Shown one piece after another: positions 9,513 through 19,633 of a stretch of 64,000 nucleotides of DNA. Numbering within the stretch: position 1 is the first letter of the stretch; each line of letters starts with the position of its first letter. The notes beneath the pieces were generated by a model. That model did not search any database, was not told the DNA's origin, and worked only from the letters and a program-made list of their open reading frames with translations. Source of the DNA: Magnetococcales bacterium WMHbinv6 (GTDB lineage: Bacteria > Pseudomonadota > Magnetococcia > Magnetococcales > Magnetaquicoccaceae). The stretch lies in NCBI GenBank assembly GCA_002753135.1, contig PDZV01000015.1, positions 1-64,000 on the forward strand, written 5' to 3'. The position numbers were made by a program, and so were the translations under genes.

Positions 9513-10621
9513 CCCGGGATGACCTCTGCCGACTCACTGCCCGAGCGTGGCAGCCAGCAGGTAAACATGGCTCCCCGATCCAGATTGTTCTGCACCTGAA
9601 TTTCGCCACGATGGGCGTCGACAATTTTTTTTACGATCGACAGCCCCAGGCCGGTACTCTTCTCCTGTCCGGTGGGTTGGGTACTCAACTTTTCAAATAC
9701 GCCGAAGAGTTTATGCTGTTCCGCCTCCGGTATGCCGGGCCCTTGATCGACCACCTGCACAAAAATGCCCTGCCGTTGCTGACCGGTGCGCACCAGAACC
9801 ACCGAATGCAGGGGGGTAAATTTAATGGCGTTGCTCAACAAATTATCCACCACCTGGGCAATGCGTGCCCGATCAAAGCTGGTCGCCGGCGTCGGCTGCA
9901 AATCCGCCACCAGGCGCACCCCCTTTTTTTCGGCGGTAAAGGTCAACAAATGGACCCGCTCGGCCACCAGTTCGGCCATATCCCCCGCCGCCAAACGCAG
10001 GGCAAAAGTGCCGCTTTCGATAACGCTGACATCGAGCAAATCGTTGATCAGACCCAACATTTGACCGGCCACATTGTGGATGGTCTGAATAAAATAACGC
10101 CGCTCCTCCTCATCAAACTCCATCTGCAGCAGCAGTTCACTCAAGCCGGTGATCGAATTCAACGGGTTGCGCAGATCGTGGGCGGCAATACCCAACAATT
10201 TGTTTTTGGTGGCATTCAACTCCAGCAAATGGCTCTTCTGCCGCTGCAGCGCCAAATGGGTCTGAATGCGGGCCAGGGCCACCAACGGATTGAACGGTTT
10301 GCGGATAAAATCCACCGCCCCCACCTCCAGGCCATGGGTCTCATCCTCGGTGCTGCTTTTGCCGGTAATAAAAATCACCGGAATGCCTGCCGTTTCCGGA
10401 TCGCCTTTCAGCCGTTGACACACCTCATAACCATCCAGGCCCGGCATCATGATATCCAACAAAATCAAATCTGGACGGGGCGTGGCATGGGCTCTGCGCA
10501 ACGCCTGCTCCCCCGATTTGGCCACCAGAGTCCGATACTGTCCCTGCAACAATCCCACCAGAACGTCAATGTTGGTACTCTCATCATCGACGATCAAGAT
10601 ACGGGCCGCATCACTACGCAT
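9509..10621 (-). CDS. Response regulator-histidine kinase fusion (REC-HisKA-HATPase)
   Basis: 370-residue soluble kinase with an N-terminal receiver (phospho-acceptor Asp in [13 protein letters not shown]), then HisKA with the H-box [11 protein letters not shown], and HATPase with the N-box (LLSNAIKFT), G1 (DQGPGIP) and G2 (STGLGLSI) motifs. Its signal probably enters by phosphorylation of the receiver, for example from the neighbouring hybrid kinase. Start ATG 10621 is preferred over GTG 10630 because AGGAG lies eight to nine bases before it; it overlaps the end of the hybrid kinase. No membrane segment is present. Confidence 0.93.
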   Translation of the reverse strand: MRSDAARILIVDDESTNIDVLVGLLQGQYRTLVAKSGEQALRRAHATPRPDLILLDIMMPGLDGYEVCQRLKGDPETAGIPVIFITGKSSTEDETHGLEVGAVDFIRKPFNPLVALARIQTHLALQRQKSHLLELNATKNKLLGIAAHDLRNPLNSITGLSELLLQMEFDEEERRYFIQTIHNVAGQMLGLINDLLDVSVIESGTFALRLAAGDMAELVAERVHLLTFTAEKKGVRLVADLQPTPATSFDRARIAQVVDNLLSNAIKFTPLHSVVLVRTGQQRQGIFVQVVDQGPGIPEAEQHKLFGVFEKLSTQPTGQEKSTGLGLSIVKKIVDAHRGEIQVQNNLDRGAMFTCWLPRSGSESAEVIPG

Positions 10622-13376
10622 TCTCGCCACTCCTCTCTTCTGCGCCTCTCATCTCCACCGATCCCTGGCTTAACACCTGCCGCAACCGCGCAACACTCTG
10701 CATCGCATCCTCAAATTCATATTCATCCACCTGGGCAGCCAAACAGTCGATCTCTTTGCCGAACAAGTGCAAATCGGCCCACTGCCGCAGCTGCTCGACC
10801 AACTCTCGGGCGTCCGAATCGCCCTCTTCGATCATCCGTTGCAGGCGGTCCAACAAGTCGGTCAACGGCACGCTCTCCCATCCCTCCCCCTTGCCATCTC
10901 CCGCCCCTGCTGCCGCCTGCTGCGCCTGGCTCCAGGCGGCGATACCGGTCAGCACCTCCCGCAAGGCACGTTCCACCTCTTGCTGCAATACAAACCGTTC
11001 CGCCTGCTGCCCACTCCCTTTCCACACCTCTTCCAAAGAGAAAGCCGCCTGCTGGAGTGTCACAGCCCCGATCGTGCCGGCGACCCCCTTCAGCGTATGG
11101 AGCAGACGATGGGCAACCTCACCCTCCTCCCGGGCCTGCGCCTGTTGCAACCGTTCGAGAAAATCCCGGTTGCGCTGGTAAAAATCGGTCAAAATTTTCA
11201 GATACAAACGACGATTGCCATTCATGTTGCGCAAGCCACAGGCCAGATCAATACCCGGCAAACGTTCTGGCAAAAGAGGCTCCTCAGCAGCTGCTTGCGC
11301 CGTCGGCAGCGGCCCTTGCACGCTATTTACCCGACAATGGCGGGCCAGCGTGGCAAACAAATGCGGAGGCTGCACCGGCTTGCTGATATGGTCGTTCATC
11401 CCTGCCTGTAAACATTTTTCCCGATCACCGGCCATGGCGTTGGCGGTCATGGCAATGATCGGCAAGGTGGCAAAGCGCGCCTCGGCACGAATGGCCCGTG
11501 TGGCCGCATAGCCATCCATCACCGGCATCTGCACATCCATCAGCACCACATCAAAGGGGGCCTCCTTGACCGCCGCCACCGCCTGCTGGCCATCGGCAGC
11601 AATGCGTACCGTCATCCCCTCGCCGGTTAACAATTCATAGGCAACCTGCTGATTGAGTTCATTATCTTCCACCAGCAACACCCGAATGCCGCGCCAATCC
11701 CGTTGCGGCTCTTCCAGGCGCAAGCCCAACTCCCTGACCTCTGGTTCCGCCTGCTCCATCCCCTGCCCCAAAACCGATAACACCGTCTCAAAGAGCATGG
11801 ATAACGAAACCGGCTTGGTCAAAAAGCCTGCCACCCCCACCCCCTGGGCTGCCACCATCACATCCTCCCGCGAGTAGGCGGTTACCATGACAATTTTGGC
11901 GATGCGGGCATGGGGAAAACGGCGGTTGATCTCCCGCGTGGTACGAATGCCATCCATCTCCCCCATCTGCCAATCCAGAAAGATCAGCTGAAACGGTCGC
12001 CCCTTGCCGATGGCCCGCTCCATCTCAAAGAGTGCCTCTTCGCCAGAAGAGACACAGGTGACCTGAAAAGAGAAGGATTCAAAAGATTTTTGCAAAATCT
12101 CCCGCGAGACCGGATTGTCATCGGCCACCAGCACCCGCAAGCCCACCAACTCTTTTGAGGGCAAACGAAAGCGGCGCCGATCCCGATTGGCACGGGGAAA
12201 ACGGGCGGTAAAATGAAAATGACTGCCCGCCCCCGGCCAACTTTCCGCCCAAATGCGCCCGTGCATCATCTCCACCAGACGTTTGCAGATGGTCAACCCC
12301 AAGCCGGTACCACCGAAACGGCGGGTGGTCGAAGAGTCCGCCTGGGTAAAAGCGGTAAACAGCCGACCGAGCTGCTCCGCCGTCATGCCAATGCCGGTAT
12401 CCTGAACCTGGAAATGGAGGACCACCTGCGTCTCTTGCAGCTCCTCCACCCCCACCAGCACCGTAATATTACCCCGCCGGGTAAATTTTACCGCATTGTT
12501 GGTCAGGTTGACCAACACCTGTCCCAGGCGCAAGGCGTCGCCCAACAGAGTGAGCGGCACCTGGCGCTCGACATGAAAATTGACCTCCAGCCCCACCTCT
12601 TCCGCCCGCAACGCCACCAGATTGGCCACGTTATGCAGCACATCTTCCAGATGAAACGGCACCGACTCCATGGTCAACTTGCCTGCTTCAATTTTGGAAA
12701 AGTCCAGTATATCGTTGATAATGCCCAACAATGACTGGGCAGAGACATGCACTTTGCCCAAATAATCCCGCTGTTTGGCCGTCAATTCGGTTTTTAACGC
12801 CAAATGGGACATGCCGATGATGGCATTCATCGGCGTGCGAATTTCATGGCTCATATTGGCGAGAAAATCACTCTTGGCCTGGTTGGCCTCCTGTGCTGCC
12901 TCCTTGGCCGCCTGCAGCTGCAACGCCTGACTGCGCAGTACCTGCTCACGGGTCACCGTGTTGGTAATATCCTGGATTTGAATCAAACAATAGCGCTGCT
13001 CGTCAACATTGCGAATCGCTTTGATCATCACCAGCTGACTCATGCGGCGACTGCTGTCCTCCTGCTCCGAGGCTGTGTATAACGGAAAAGGGGTTGGCGT
13101 CAAACGGTGCGACAAGGTGGTCGGCAAACCGGTATGCAACGCACTCTCCACCGCACGGGCAATCCGTGTCGCCACCAATTCGGGAAACACCGCAAACAGG
13201 GGGCGGTAAAGCACCGCCGCCGCCGAGAGACGGGAACCGCGCTCCATCCAGTCGTTCCACAGCACAATCCGCTGCTCTGGATCGAGCAGAATCGTGCCAA
13301 CCACCCCGACATCCATGGCCCGCTGCAACAGAATGGCGTCCAACATCATGCCACCCTGGTCACCCTCAGAAAGCAC
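10614..13376 (-). CDS. PAS-hybrid histidine kinase with two receivers and HPt
   Basis: 920-residue soluble tripartite kinase. It has an N-terminal PAS-like domain (residues about 10-130, [19 protein letters not shown]), a coiled coil, HisKA with [15 protein letters not shown], HATPase with the N, G1 and G2 boxes, receiver 1 ([13 protein letters not shown]), receiver 2 ([13 protein letters not shown]) and a C-terminal HPt with [10 protein letters not shown]. All phospho-acceptors are present, so an intramolecular His-Asp-His relay is possible. It starts at GTG 13376, with AAGGTGA six bases upstream and an 11-base overlap with the preceding cheC-like gene; ATG 13349 is an alternative. No transmembrane segment, so it senses an intracellular cue or a partner protein. 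Confidence 0.94.
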   Translation of the reverse strand: MLSEGDQGGMMLDAILLQRAMDVGVVGTILLDPEQRIVLWNDWMERGSRLSAAAVLYRPLFAVFPELVATRIARAVESALHTGLPTTLSHRLTPTPFPLYTASEQEDSSRRMSQLVMIKAIRNVDEQRYCLIQIQDITNTVTREQVLRSQALQLQAAKEAAQEANQAKSDFLANMSHEIRTPMNAIIGMSHLALKTELTAKQRDYLGKVHVSAQSLLGIINDILDFSKIEAGKLTMESVPFHLEDVLHNVANLVALRAEEVGLEVNFHVERQVPLTLLGDALRLGQVLVNLTNNAVKFTRRGNITVLVGVEELQETQVVLHFQVQDTGIGMTAEQLGRLFTAFTQADSSTTRRFGGTGLGLTICKRLVEMMHGRIWAESWPGAGSHFHFTARFPRANRDRRRFRLPSKELVGLRVLVADDNPVSREILQKSFESFSFQVTCVSSGEEALFEMERAIGKGRPFQLIFLDWQMGEMDGIRTTREINRRFPHARIAKIVMVTAYSREDVMVAAQGVGVAGFLTKPVSLSMLFETVLSVLGQGMEQAEPEVRELGLRLEEPQRDWRGIRVLLVEDNELNQQVAYELLTGEGMTVRIAADGQQAVAAVKEAPFDVVLMDVQMPVMDGYAATRAIRAEARFATLPIIAMTANAMAGDREKCLQAGMNDHISKPVQPPHLFATLARHCRVNSVQGPLPTAQAAAEEPLLPERLPGIDLACGLRNMNGNRRLYLKILTDFYQRNRDFLERLQQAQAREEGEVAHRLLHTLKGVAGTIGAVTLQQAAFSLEEVWKGSGQQAERFVLQQEVERALREVLTGIAAWSQAQQAAAGAGDGKGEGWESVPLTDLLDRLQRMIEEGDSDARELVEQLRQWADLHLFGKEIDCLAAQVDEYEFEDAMQSVARLRQVLSQGSVEMRGAEERSGENA

Positions 13377-14094
13377 CGATAATCACCTTCAACTCGCGTT
13401 TGAGAATTTCCATCGACGCCTGCGAAAACAACAACACCACAAAACCGCTCAACGTGTGCTGCATCCGCTCCTCGTCGTGGGTTTTGAAATCCATCATCAA
13501 GACAAAGGCCCGCTCCGCATCGCCACCCGACAAGGCCCGACGCTGGGCGGTCAAATGGGATTCCAGATCCAACAAAAACTGGCTGCTGCCACGTAAAAAT
13601 TCTGCCGCCTCAAACTCAAACTGCACCGACATCATCTGGGTAAAACTTTCCAGAAAGGCATTCAGCACCACATTGCCCACATCCAGCAAGGTCTCCTGCT
13701 CCAACTCCATCAACACTTCCAGCGGCATCTGTTCATTGAGCAAAGTGCGCACCAATTCCAGACTGCCTGCGCCAGGAAAAATCAACAGGGCGGTACCACT
13801 CAGCTCTCCGGTAAAATTTTGTCGAATGGCAACCAGTCTCTCCTCCTGCCCGGAGACCAACAGTCGGGTTGCCTCTTCATAGGAGGCAATGCGCAGTTGG
13901 GGTAACGACAACAACACTTCGTTATGGACCATCTCGCTCAGAGAGGCTGCCGCCATCCCCAGACCCATATTGAAAAACTCTTTGAGTGCATCCTCTTCCA
14001 ATTCGCTCAGCAGAAAGATCGATTGTCCGCCCTCTGTCGGCAGACACAACTGCTGCTTTGCCATCTCTGTTTTACCCTGCACCAAGGCATCCAT
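13366..14094 (-). CDS. Second CheC-like phosphatase
   Basis: 242-residue CheC/CheX-family protein. The N-terminal catalytic site fits the consensus perfectly (D35, E39, N42 and P65 at x22 spacing). The second copy, around [12 protein letters not shown], has Asp in place of the catalytic Glu and lacks the distal Pro, so it is probably weak or dead. A short N-terminal extension of about 30 residues precedes the domain. The start overlaps the regulator stop as TAATG, so the phosphatase is coupled to the CheY-like regulator it most likely acts on. Two CheC-like genes in one operon imply two regulators or two regulatory inputs. Confidence 0.88.
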   Translation of the reverse strand: MDALVQGKTEMAKQQLCLPTEGGQSIFLLSELEEDALKEFFNMGLGMAAASLSEMVHNEVLLSLPQLRIASYEEATRLLVSGQEERLVAIRQNFTGELSGTALLIFPGAGSLELVRTLLNEQMPLEVLMELEQETLLDVGNVVLNAFLESFTQMMSVQFEFEAAEFLRGSSQFLLDLESHLTAQRRALSGGDAERAFVLMMDFKTHDEERMQHTLSGFVVLLFSQASMEILKRELKVIIGAF

Positions 14095-14444
14095 TAACGC
14101 ATGATCTCCATCAGTTTATTCTCGGCAATCGGTTTTTTGATGAAACCAATGCCCAACGCATCGGCCTTCTGCTGCATCCGCTCCTGAATGTTGGCGGTGA
14201 CCAGATAGAGCGCCACGCCCGGATATTTGATCATCAATATTTCTGCCAACTCGATGCCGTTCATCCCCGGCATGTTGAAATCCAGCAAGGCCAGGTGCAA
14301 CGTTGTCTCGGCCAGAGACAAGGCCTCTGCACCATCCTTGGCTTCCACCAACTCCCAATCCGGGAAACGTGTGGTAACTATTTTGCGCACCATCATCCGC
14401 GCCAAACTGCTGTCATCAACCAGCAATACCCTCTTTTTATTCAT
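14094..14444 (-). CDS. CheY-like single-domain response regulator
   Basis: 116-residue receiver-only protein. The acidic pocket (VDDS), phospho-acceptor Asp in LALLDFNMPGMNG, switch Thr (LVTAN) and Lys (FIKKP) are all present. GGGGAG lies about eight bases before the ATG. It sits directly after the CheA-like gene and before a CheC-like gene, so the simplest reading is CheA phosphorylation and CheC dephosphorylation. It has no output domain, and whether it acts on the flagellar switch or passes phosphate on cannot be told from sequence. Confidence 0.93.
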   Translation of the reverse strand: MNKKRVLLVDDSSLARMMVRKIVTTRFPDWELVEAKDGAEALSLAETTLHLALLDFNMPGMNGIELAEILMIKYPGVALYLVTANIQERMQQKADALGIGFIKKPIAENKLMEIMR

Positions 14445-14459
14445 TGCCCACTCCCCAGC

Positions 14460-16160
14460 TCATGTCTCGCTCCAGGCTTGTATCAATTCCGGAATATTCA
14501 ATAAAAAAGAGACCGTTCCATCCGGCATCACCGCCGAACCTGCCAGTATGGTTATCCCGGATAACAGACGCCCCAACGGTTTGATGACCAGATTGGCCGG
14601 TTCCAGAATGGCCTCTACCGCCAAAGCAATCTTTTGCTCTTCCGCCTGCAGGATTACCACATGCAGATCCGTTGCCCGGCGGATCTGCGTCAACAACCTC
14701 TGATCCATCTCCTGCTCTACCGCCTCCTCCAGCACCCGCGCCAAAAGCACGATCGGAAAAATATGGTTGCGCACGCGCACCATCGGCGCGTCCATTTTGC
14801 CTTCCACCTGCTCTCGCACCTCTTTGCCGTGATAAGAGACCAGCTCAACGATGCCAGCCTGCGGGATGGCATAGGTTTCTCCCAGGGCACGCACCAGCAA
14901 AACCGGCACAATGGCCATCGTCTGTGGGATGCGGATGCGAAAACGTGAACCACTGCCGGGTTCATTGTTGATGGTGATCGTCCCGCCGAGTTTGTCGATG
15001 GAAGATTGCACAACATCCATCCCCGTGCCACGACCGGAAATTTTGCTCACCTGATCGGCGGTGGAAAAACCTGGCAATAAAATGAGGCGCAGCAACTCTG
15101 CCTCTTTCATCTCCCAGGCCCGCTCTTCGCTCAACAACCCCTTGTCGATGGCCTTGGCCCGCACCTTGCGCACATCGACTCCCCGGCCATCGTCGCTGAT
15201 CTCCAAATAGACCTGACCCTGCCACTGCCAGGCCGATAGCTGCACCCGACCCACCGGAGATTTGCCTTTTGCTGCCCGCTCCTCCGGCAGCTCAATGCCG
15301 TGATCAATGGCGTTGCGCAGCAAATGCCCCAAAATTTCCTTGACCACAATCAAAACATTGCGATCCACTTCGGTCTCTTCGCCCTGCAGCTCCAGTAACA
15401 CTTTTTTTTTGCGTTCGACCGCCAAATCACGCACCAGACGGTGGTAACTTTCCCATACCCGCCCGATCGGCTGCAAACGATAGCGCAACACCTCATCCTG
15501 CAAATTTTGGATCTGTTGGCCCAATCCCTCCATGGCCGGATCCACCTGCGACGGTTGTTGCGCCAGGGCATATTTCAATTGATTGAAGCCTGCCCCCAAC
15601 TCGCCGACATGGTTCATCAACGCATCAAGACGATCAATCGATAAACGGATCGAATCCAGGCGGTTGGCCGTCGCCTCCCCCTCTGCCACCATACCGGTCA
15701 GGATGATGCCCTCGGCCTCTGTCGCCGCGCCATCCTCCTCTTCAGGCAACGATTCCTCTTCCGCCGCCTGGGCAATCAACCGCTCCAACTGGCGGATCAA
15801 GGGGGCAAAAGCACACTCCCCCTCTGTACCACTCTGCTCGATCACCAGCAGCGTGCGCCGTACCGCATCCAAAACCAGCAACAAACCACTGCCTATCTCC
15901 TGATCGATACGCAAGCGGCCCGAACGCAACTGATCCAATAACGATTCTGCCGTATGGGTCAACTCCTCGAGTTGCGTAAACTCCATCATCCGGCAATTGC
16001 CTTTGACCGTGTGCATGTCGCGGAAAACAGCATGCAACAAGCCATGATTGCCCGGCATCCCCTCCAACTGCAGCAAACCCTGCTCGATCCGATCCAACGC
16101 CTCGCGGTTTTCGGAAAAAAATTCCTGCATCAATGCCTGTTGGGTCGCCTCGTCAAACAT
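14460..16160 (-). CDS. cheA: CheA-like chemotaxis histidine kinase
   Basis: About 566-residue kinase with an HPt (P1; phospho-His about residue 50 in MHTVKGNCRMM, where CheA usually has HTIKGGAG), a linker without an obvious CheY-binding P2 domain, a dimerisation P3 helix pair, a P4 ATPase (N-box LLRNAIDHGIELP, G1 ISDDGRGVD, G2 GRGTGMDVV) and a C-terminal CheW-like P5. ATG 16160 is chosen, but a GTG at 16184 would add eight residues. It is the first gene of the signalling operon. Missing P2 and an altered P1 surround suggest a dedicated kinase rather than the main chemotaxis CheA. Confidence 0.93.
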   Translation of the reverse strand: MFDEATQQALMQEFFSENREALDRIEQGLLQLEGMPGNHGLLHAVFRDMHTVKGNCRMMEFTQLEELTHTAESLLDQLRSGRLRIDQEIGSGLLLVLDAVRRTLLVIEQSGTEGECAFAPLIRQLERLIAQAAEEESLPEEEDGAATEAEGIILTGMVAEGEATANRLDSIRLSIDRLDALMNHVGELGAGFNQLKYALAQQPSQVDPAMEGLGQQIQNLQDEVLRYRLQPIGRVWESYHRLVRDLAVERKKKVLLELQGEETEVDRNVLIVVKEILGHLLRNAIDHGIELPEERAAKGKSPVGRVQLSAWQWQGQVYLEISDDGRGVDVRKVRAKAIDKGLLSEERAWEMKEAELLRLILLPGFSTADQVSKISGRGTGMDVVQSSIDKLGGTITINNEPGSGSRFRIRIPQTMAIVPVLLVRALGETYAIPQAGIVELVSYHGKEVREQVEGKMDAPMVRVRNHIFPIVLLARVLEEAVEQEMDQRLLTQIRRATDLHVVILQAEEQKIALAVEAILEPANLVIKPLGRLLSGITILAGSAVMPDGTVSFLLNIPELIQAWSET

Positions 16161-16355
16161 GCCTGCCCCATCCTGATCACACACCCTGCCCGTATCCTGC
16201 GCTTGCGTTGCGCAGATTAGTCCTTATACTGCCTTAAAAACAAGGATTCCGACAAAAAATCATTTTATCCCTTGCAAGAAGCATGATAACCTTGTTGCAA
16301 ATTCTGCAATTCGGCAAATCAAGTAAAACAAGAAACATTTTCAGAAAGGCCTGCC

Positions 16356-19037
16356 ATGCAACCGGATCTCCAGCATATTCTGATCGTTGACGATGAGCCA
16401 ATCTATCAAGAATTACTCAAAGCTCTTCTGCAGCATCACTATCGCATCTCACTGGCCGATAACGGGCTGCAGGCGCTGCACGCCAGCAACCAGGAACCCC
16501 AACCGGACCTGATCCTGCTGGATATCCGCATGCCGGAACTTGACGGCCTGGAAGTGTGTCGGCGTCTGAAAGAAAATCCGGCAACGCGATCTATCCCGGT
16601 AATTTTTGTCAGCGGTGCCGACCAGACCGGACACGAAGCGATGGGCTTTGCCGTCGGCGCGGTCGATTATATCAGCAAACCGATCAACCCTGCCGTGCTG
16701 GCTGCCCGCCTCAATACCCATCTCTCCCTGGCCAAACAACGTCGTCTGCTGGCCCAGCAAAGTCAATTGCTGGAACAACAGGTGCAAGAACGAACCCGCG
16801 CCCTGGAACTGGCACAGGATAAATTGCGCGAATCGGTGGACAACCTGTTGATTATCCCGATTGCGCCGGGCGTCTTTTGGCTGCAAATTCCCGAAGCCGA
16901 CCTCTACATTCTCTGCGGCTGCCCCAGCGAGGTGGTCAAATTGTTGATGCGCAAGGGACTCAATACCAGCGCTGTCAAAAACGGTGTCACCTTTGAAACC
17001 GGCCCCAACGCCATCCTGCTCTCGGACCTGTTGATCCAAAACGGCAGCTTTGCCAATCTGGCGGAATTTCCCGTGCTGCAAATGCTCTACCGCCAGGGGA
17101 TGATGATTCCCGGCCATCCCAACAACAGCGGCGTCAAACCGTTGCTGATCGGCTCCGCAGAACAACTGCAGGCGCAACTGGGTTATATCCATCGCGGCAA
17201 CTATGGCCTGCTCAACAAAGAAGAGATTATGGCCTGCGGCATCGATGCGACTACCGCCGACAACATGATGCGCATCAAACTGAAGTTTGCCTTTGGCAAA
17301 ATTCGCAACCCCACCGACTTCATCGATACCCTGGAACTGGATGATCAACAACGGGAGATTCGTAACGGTGTCTTTATCCGGCGCATCGGCTTCAACCATT
17401 TTCGTTTCAGCTATCGGCAACAACAGGCCGACATCAACCTCAATCTGCTGCCGGATCAAACCTATCAAGCCCCCTATCCCCTGGGCCACCACCGCCTGAA
17501 ACGGCACTATTTTGCCGTGTTGCATACCGGTGTCGGCGACGGCTGGGATCCAGACCGGCCCAGCATGAGCAGCGTGCTGATGTTTCAGGGGCGAATCTAT
17601 CTGATCGATGTGGTACCAGGTATCAGCCACATTCTCAACGCCATGGGCATCGGCATCAACGAATTGGCCGGTGTTTTTCACACCCATGCCCACGACGACC
17701 ATTTTGCCGGCTTGCCGGAACTGATCCGGACCGATCGGCGCATTCACTATTTTGCCACCCCGCTGGTGCGCGCCTCAGTCAGTAAAAAATTTGCCGCCCT
17801 GCTCTCCATCGACGAAAACAAATTTGAGCAGTTTTTTGCCATCCACGATCTGCAGTTTGACACCTGGAACCGCATCGATGGCCTGGACATTATGCCGCTG
17901 TACTCGCCGCACCCGGTGGAAAACAATTTGCTGCTCTTCCGTGCCCTCGGTGAAGATGGCTACCGAACCTATGCCCACTGGGCCGATTTGACCAGCTACG
18001 AAATACTCGATCGGATGAGTGGCCCTGGTGAGCAGGATGTGCCAGCCGCCTTTATCGCCAAAATCAAGGCCGATTATCACTACCCTGCCGATTTGAAAAA
18101 ATTGGATATCGGTGGCGGCCTGATCCATGGCAAAGCCGAAGATTATGCCAACGACCACTCCAAACGGCTCATTCTGGCCCATTTGGCCCGTCCTCTGACC
18201 CACACGGAAATGACCATCGGTTCCGCCGCCTCCTTTGGTGCGGTGGATATTCTCATCTCCGGAGAACAGGATTATCGTCGGCAACGCATCTTCTGTTATC
18301 TCAAGGATCTTTTCCCGAATGTCGACGATTGCGAAATTCGCATGCTGACCAACGGTCACATTGTCAACCATAACGTCGGGGCCATCATCCGCCAGGATAC
18401 CGACGAAGACGACGGCTTTATCGATCTGGTGGCCGCCGGTGAATTTGTCTATCGGGAGGCAAAAAGTGGCGTCTGCAGCCATCTCGGTTTCGGCTCTTTT
18501 CTCGGTCTGCGTCGTCTCTACGACGTGATTCATCCCGACGAAGGGGTCTATCTGGCCGAATCGCATGGCTCTCTGCTGCGTATCCCCATCTTCATGTTCA
18601 AAATTTTTCTGCAGGAAAACAGGCTGGAAAAGGCTTTCTCCAACGCCCTGCACACCATTCGTTTTTTGAACCGCACCCGTCTGTTCGGTGAACGGGTTTC
18701 GTTTACCATGCTGTTTCATATCGCCGAGGCGATGCAGCAGGTCACCCTCGCCGACGGTCAGTGGATCGAGCAGTCGATGGCAAACCCCACCCTTTGGATC
18801 GTCAGCCAAGGGCGCGTCGCCCTGCTCGACGAGGAGGGACTGGAACAGGAGTGTATCGAAGGTAACGGCTTTTTCGGGGAACATACCTATCTGCATCTGC
18901 CACGCCCGTGGCGTTTTCAGTGCAAAGGGGAGTGCAGCCTCTATCAACTCACTTGGCACAAACTGCTGCAAGCGCCGATCCTGCATTGGAAATTGCTGGA
19001 GAGTTGCCAGAAACGAACCAGCCTGACCCTGGCCTGA
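16356..19037 (+). CDS. REC + metallo-beta-lactamase + cNMP-binding-like fusion protein
   Basis: 893-residue protein read divergently from the CheA operon. Residues 1-120 are a receiver (Asp in LILLDIRMPELDG), 125-160 a coiled coil, then a long region ending in a metallo-beta-lactamase fold with THAHDDHFAG as the metal motif, further candidate ligands in YSPHPVENN, HWADLTS and LTNGHIVNH, and a C-terminal segment (about 770-885) resembling a cyclic-nucleotide-binding beta-roll (GRVALLDEEG, GNGFFGEH). The MBL part resembles the di-iron flavodiiron-like branch rather than a hydrolase, by inference. GAAAGG precedes the ATG. The 195-base divergent gap shows no promoter I can defend. This is a plausible output or sensor of the neighbouring operon. 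Confidence 0.82.
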   Translation: MQPDLQHILIVDDEPIYQELLKALLQHHYRISLADNGLQALHASNQEPQPDLILLDIRMPELDGLEVCRRLKENPATRSIPVIFVSGADQTGHEAMGFAVGAVDYISKPINPAVLAARLNTHLSLAKQRRLLAQQSQLLEQQVQERTRALELAQDKLRESVDNLLIIPIAPGVFWLQIPEADLYILCGCPSEVVKLLMRKGLNTSAVKNGVTFETGPNAILLSDLLIQNGSFANLAEFPVLQMLYRQGMMIPGHPNNSGVKPLLIGSAEQLQAQLGYIHRGNYGLLNKEEIMACGIDATTADNMMRIKLKFAFGKIRNPTDFIDTLELDDQQREIRNGVFIRRIGFNHFRFSYRQQQADINLNLLPDQTYQAPYPLGHHRLKRHYFAVLHTGVGDGWDPDRPSMSSVLMFQGRIYLIDVVPGISHILNAMGIGINELAGVFHTHAHDDHFAGLPELIRTDRRIHYFATPLVRASVSKKFAALLSIDENKFEQFFAIHDLQFDTWNRIDGLDIMPLYSPHPVENNLLLFRALGEDGYRTYAHWADLTSYEILDRMSGPGEQDVPAAFIAKIKADYHYPADLKKLDIGGGLIHGKAEDYANDHSKRLILAHLARPLTHTEMTIGSAASFGAVDILISGEQDYRRQRIFCYLKDLFPNVDDCEIRMLTNGHIVNHNVGAIIRQDTDEDDGFIDLVAAGEFVYREAKSGVCSHLGFGSFLGLRRLYDVIHPDEGVYLAESHGSLLRIPIFMFKIFLQENRLEKAFSNALHTIRFLNRTRLFGERVSFTMLFHIAEAMQQVTLADGQWIEQSMANPTLWIVSQGRVALLDEEGLEQECIEGNGFFGEHTYLHLPRPWRFQCKGECSLYQLTWHKLLQAPILHWKLLESCQKRTSLTLA

Positions 19038-19054
19038 CCCTGGTCTGACCCCCC

Positions 19055-19633
19055 TTAACGGATCAGGATACCGGCAAAAACCAAAAAAGCCGCCCCGGCA
19101 ACCCCACCCAGCCAAATGGCGCGGGGCCAGGAGATGCCGAATACATTATGCAGTCCAAGGGCGGTGAGAAAGACCTCGACCGCCAATACGGTGATATGCC
19201 AGGGGATGATCACCGAAAATCCACCCCAACCTATCTTGACCAGAAGAACATCCAACGGCAGACAGGGCAGCCACGGCCCAAAAAAACAGAGACCAACCAA
19301 CTCCCAGGTTTTGCGAAAGGTCATCGGTTTGATGGTGGCATGCGGCTCACCCCGTACCCAGACCAGATAGACAGTACCGGTCATGATGAGCAGCCCATAG
19401 GGACCATACAAAAAAATTTCAATGAACCGATAGAGATCGGGATCAATACCGAAGGGAACCGGCAACAGCATCGGACTGCGTTCCTGATACATGCTGACCA
19501 TGGTGGTCAACGCTGTCGATTGCCAGCGGAAAAACTGCAACAAAATGGCAAGCCGCAACAGATCATAGCCGCGCAGACGGGTAAACAGACCCGCCGGTTG
19601 CAACAGGAAAAACATCAGCAGGTAACGGATCAC
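19055..19633 (-). CDS. Hypothetical inner-membrane protein
   Basis: 192-residue protein with about five hydrophobic segments (LLMFFLLQPAGLF, FIEIFLYGPYGLLIMTGTVYLVW, LVGLCFFGPWLPCLPLDVLLV, ITVLAVEVFLTALGLHNVFG, AIWLGGVAGAAFLVFAGILI). The organisation is weakly Yip1-like, but I do not assign a family. The start GTG 19633 overlaps the stop of the MBL hydrolase gene (GTGA), so the two are translationally coupled and may work together. It ends 17 bases from the convergent REC-MBL gene. Confidence 0.75.
   Translation of the reverse strand: MIRYLLMFFLLQPAGLFTRLRGYDLLRLAILLQFFRWQSTALTTMVSMYQERSPMLLPVPFGIDPDLYRFIEIFLYGPYGLLIMTGTVYLVWVRGEPHATIKPMTFRKTWELVGLCFFGPWLPCLPLDVLLVKIGWGGFSVIIPWHITVLAVEVFLTALGLHNVFGISWPRAIWLGGVAGAAFLVFAGILIR

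Noticed and set aside
9611-11386. 591-residue plus-strand frame opposite the kinase genes
   Set aside because: The minus strand carries complete kinase and receiver motifs here; the plus frame is low-complexity shadow translation.
16449-17747. 432-residue minus frame within the REC-MBL gene
   Set aside because: Receiver and MBL motifs are on the plus strand; no start signals for the minus frame.
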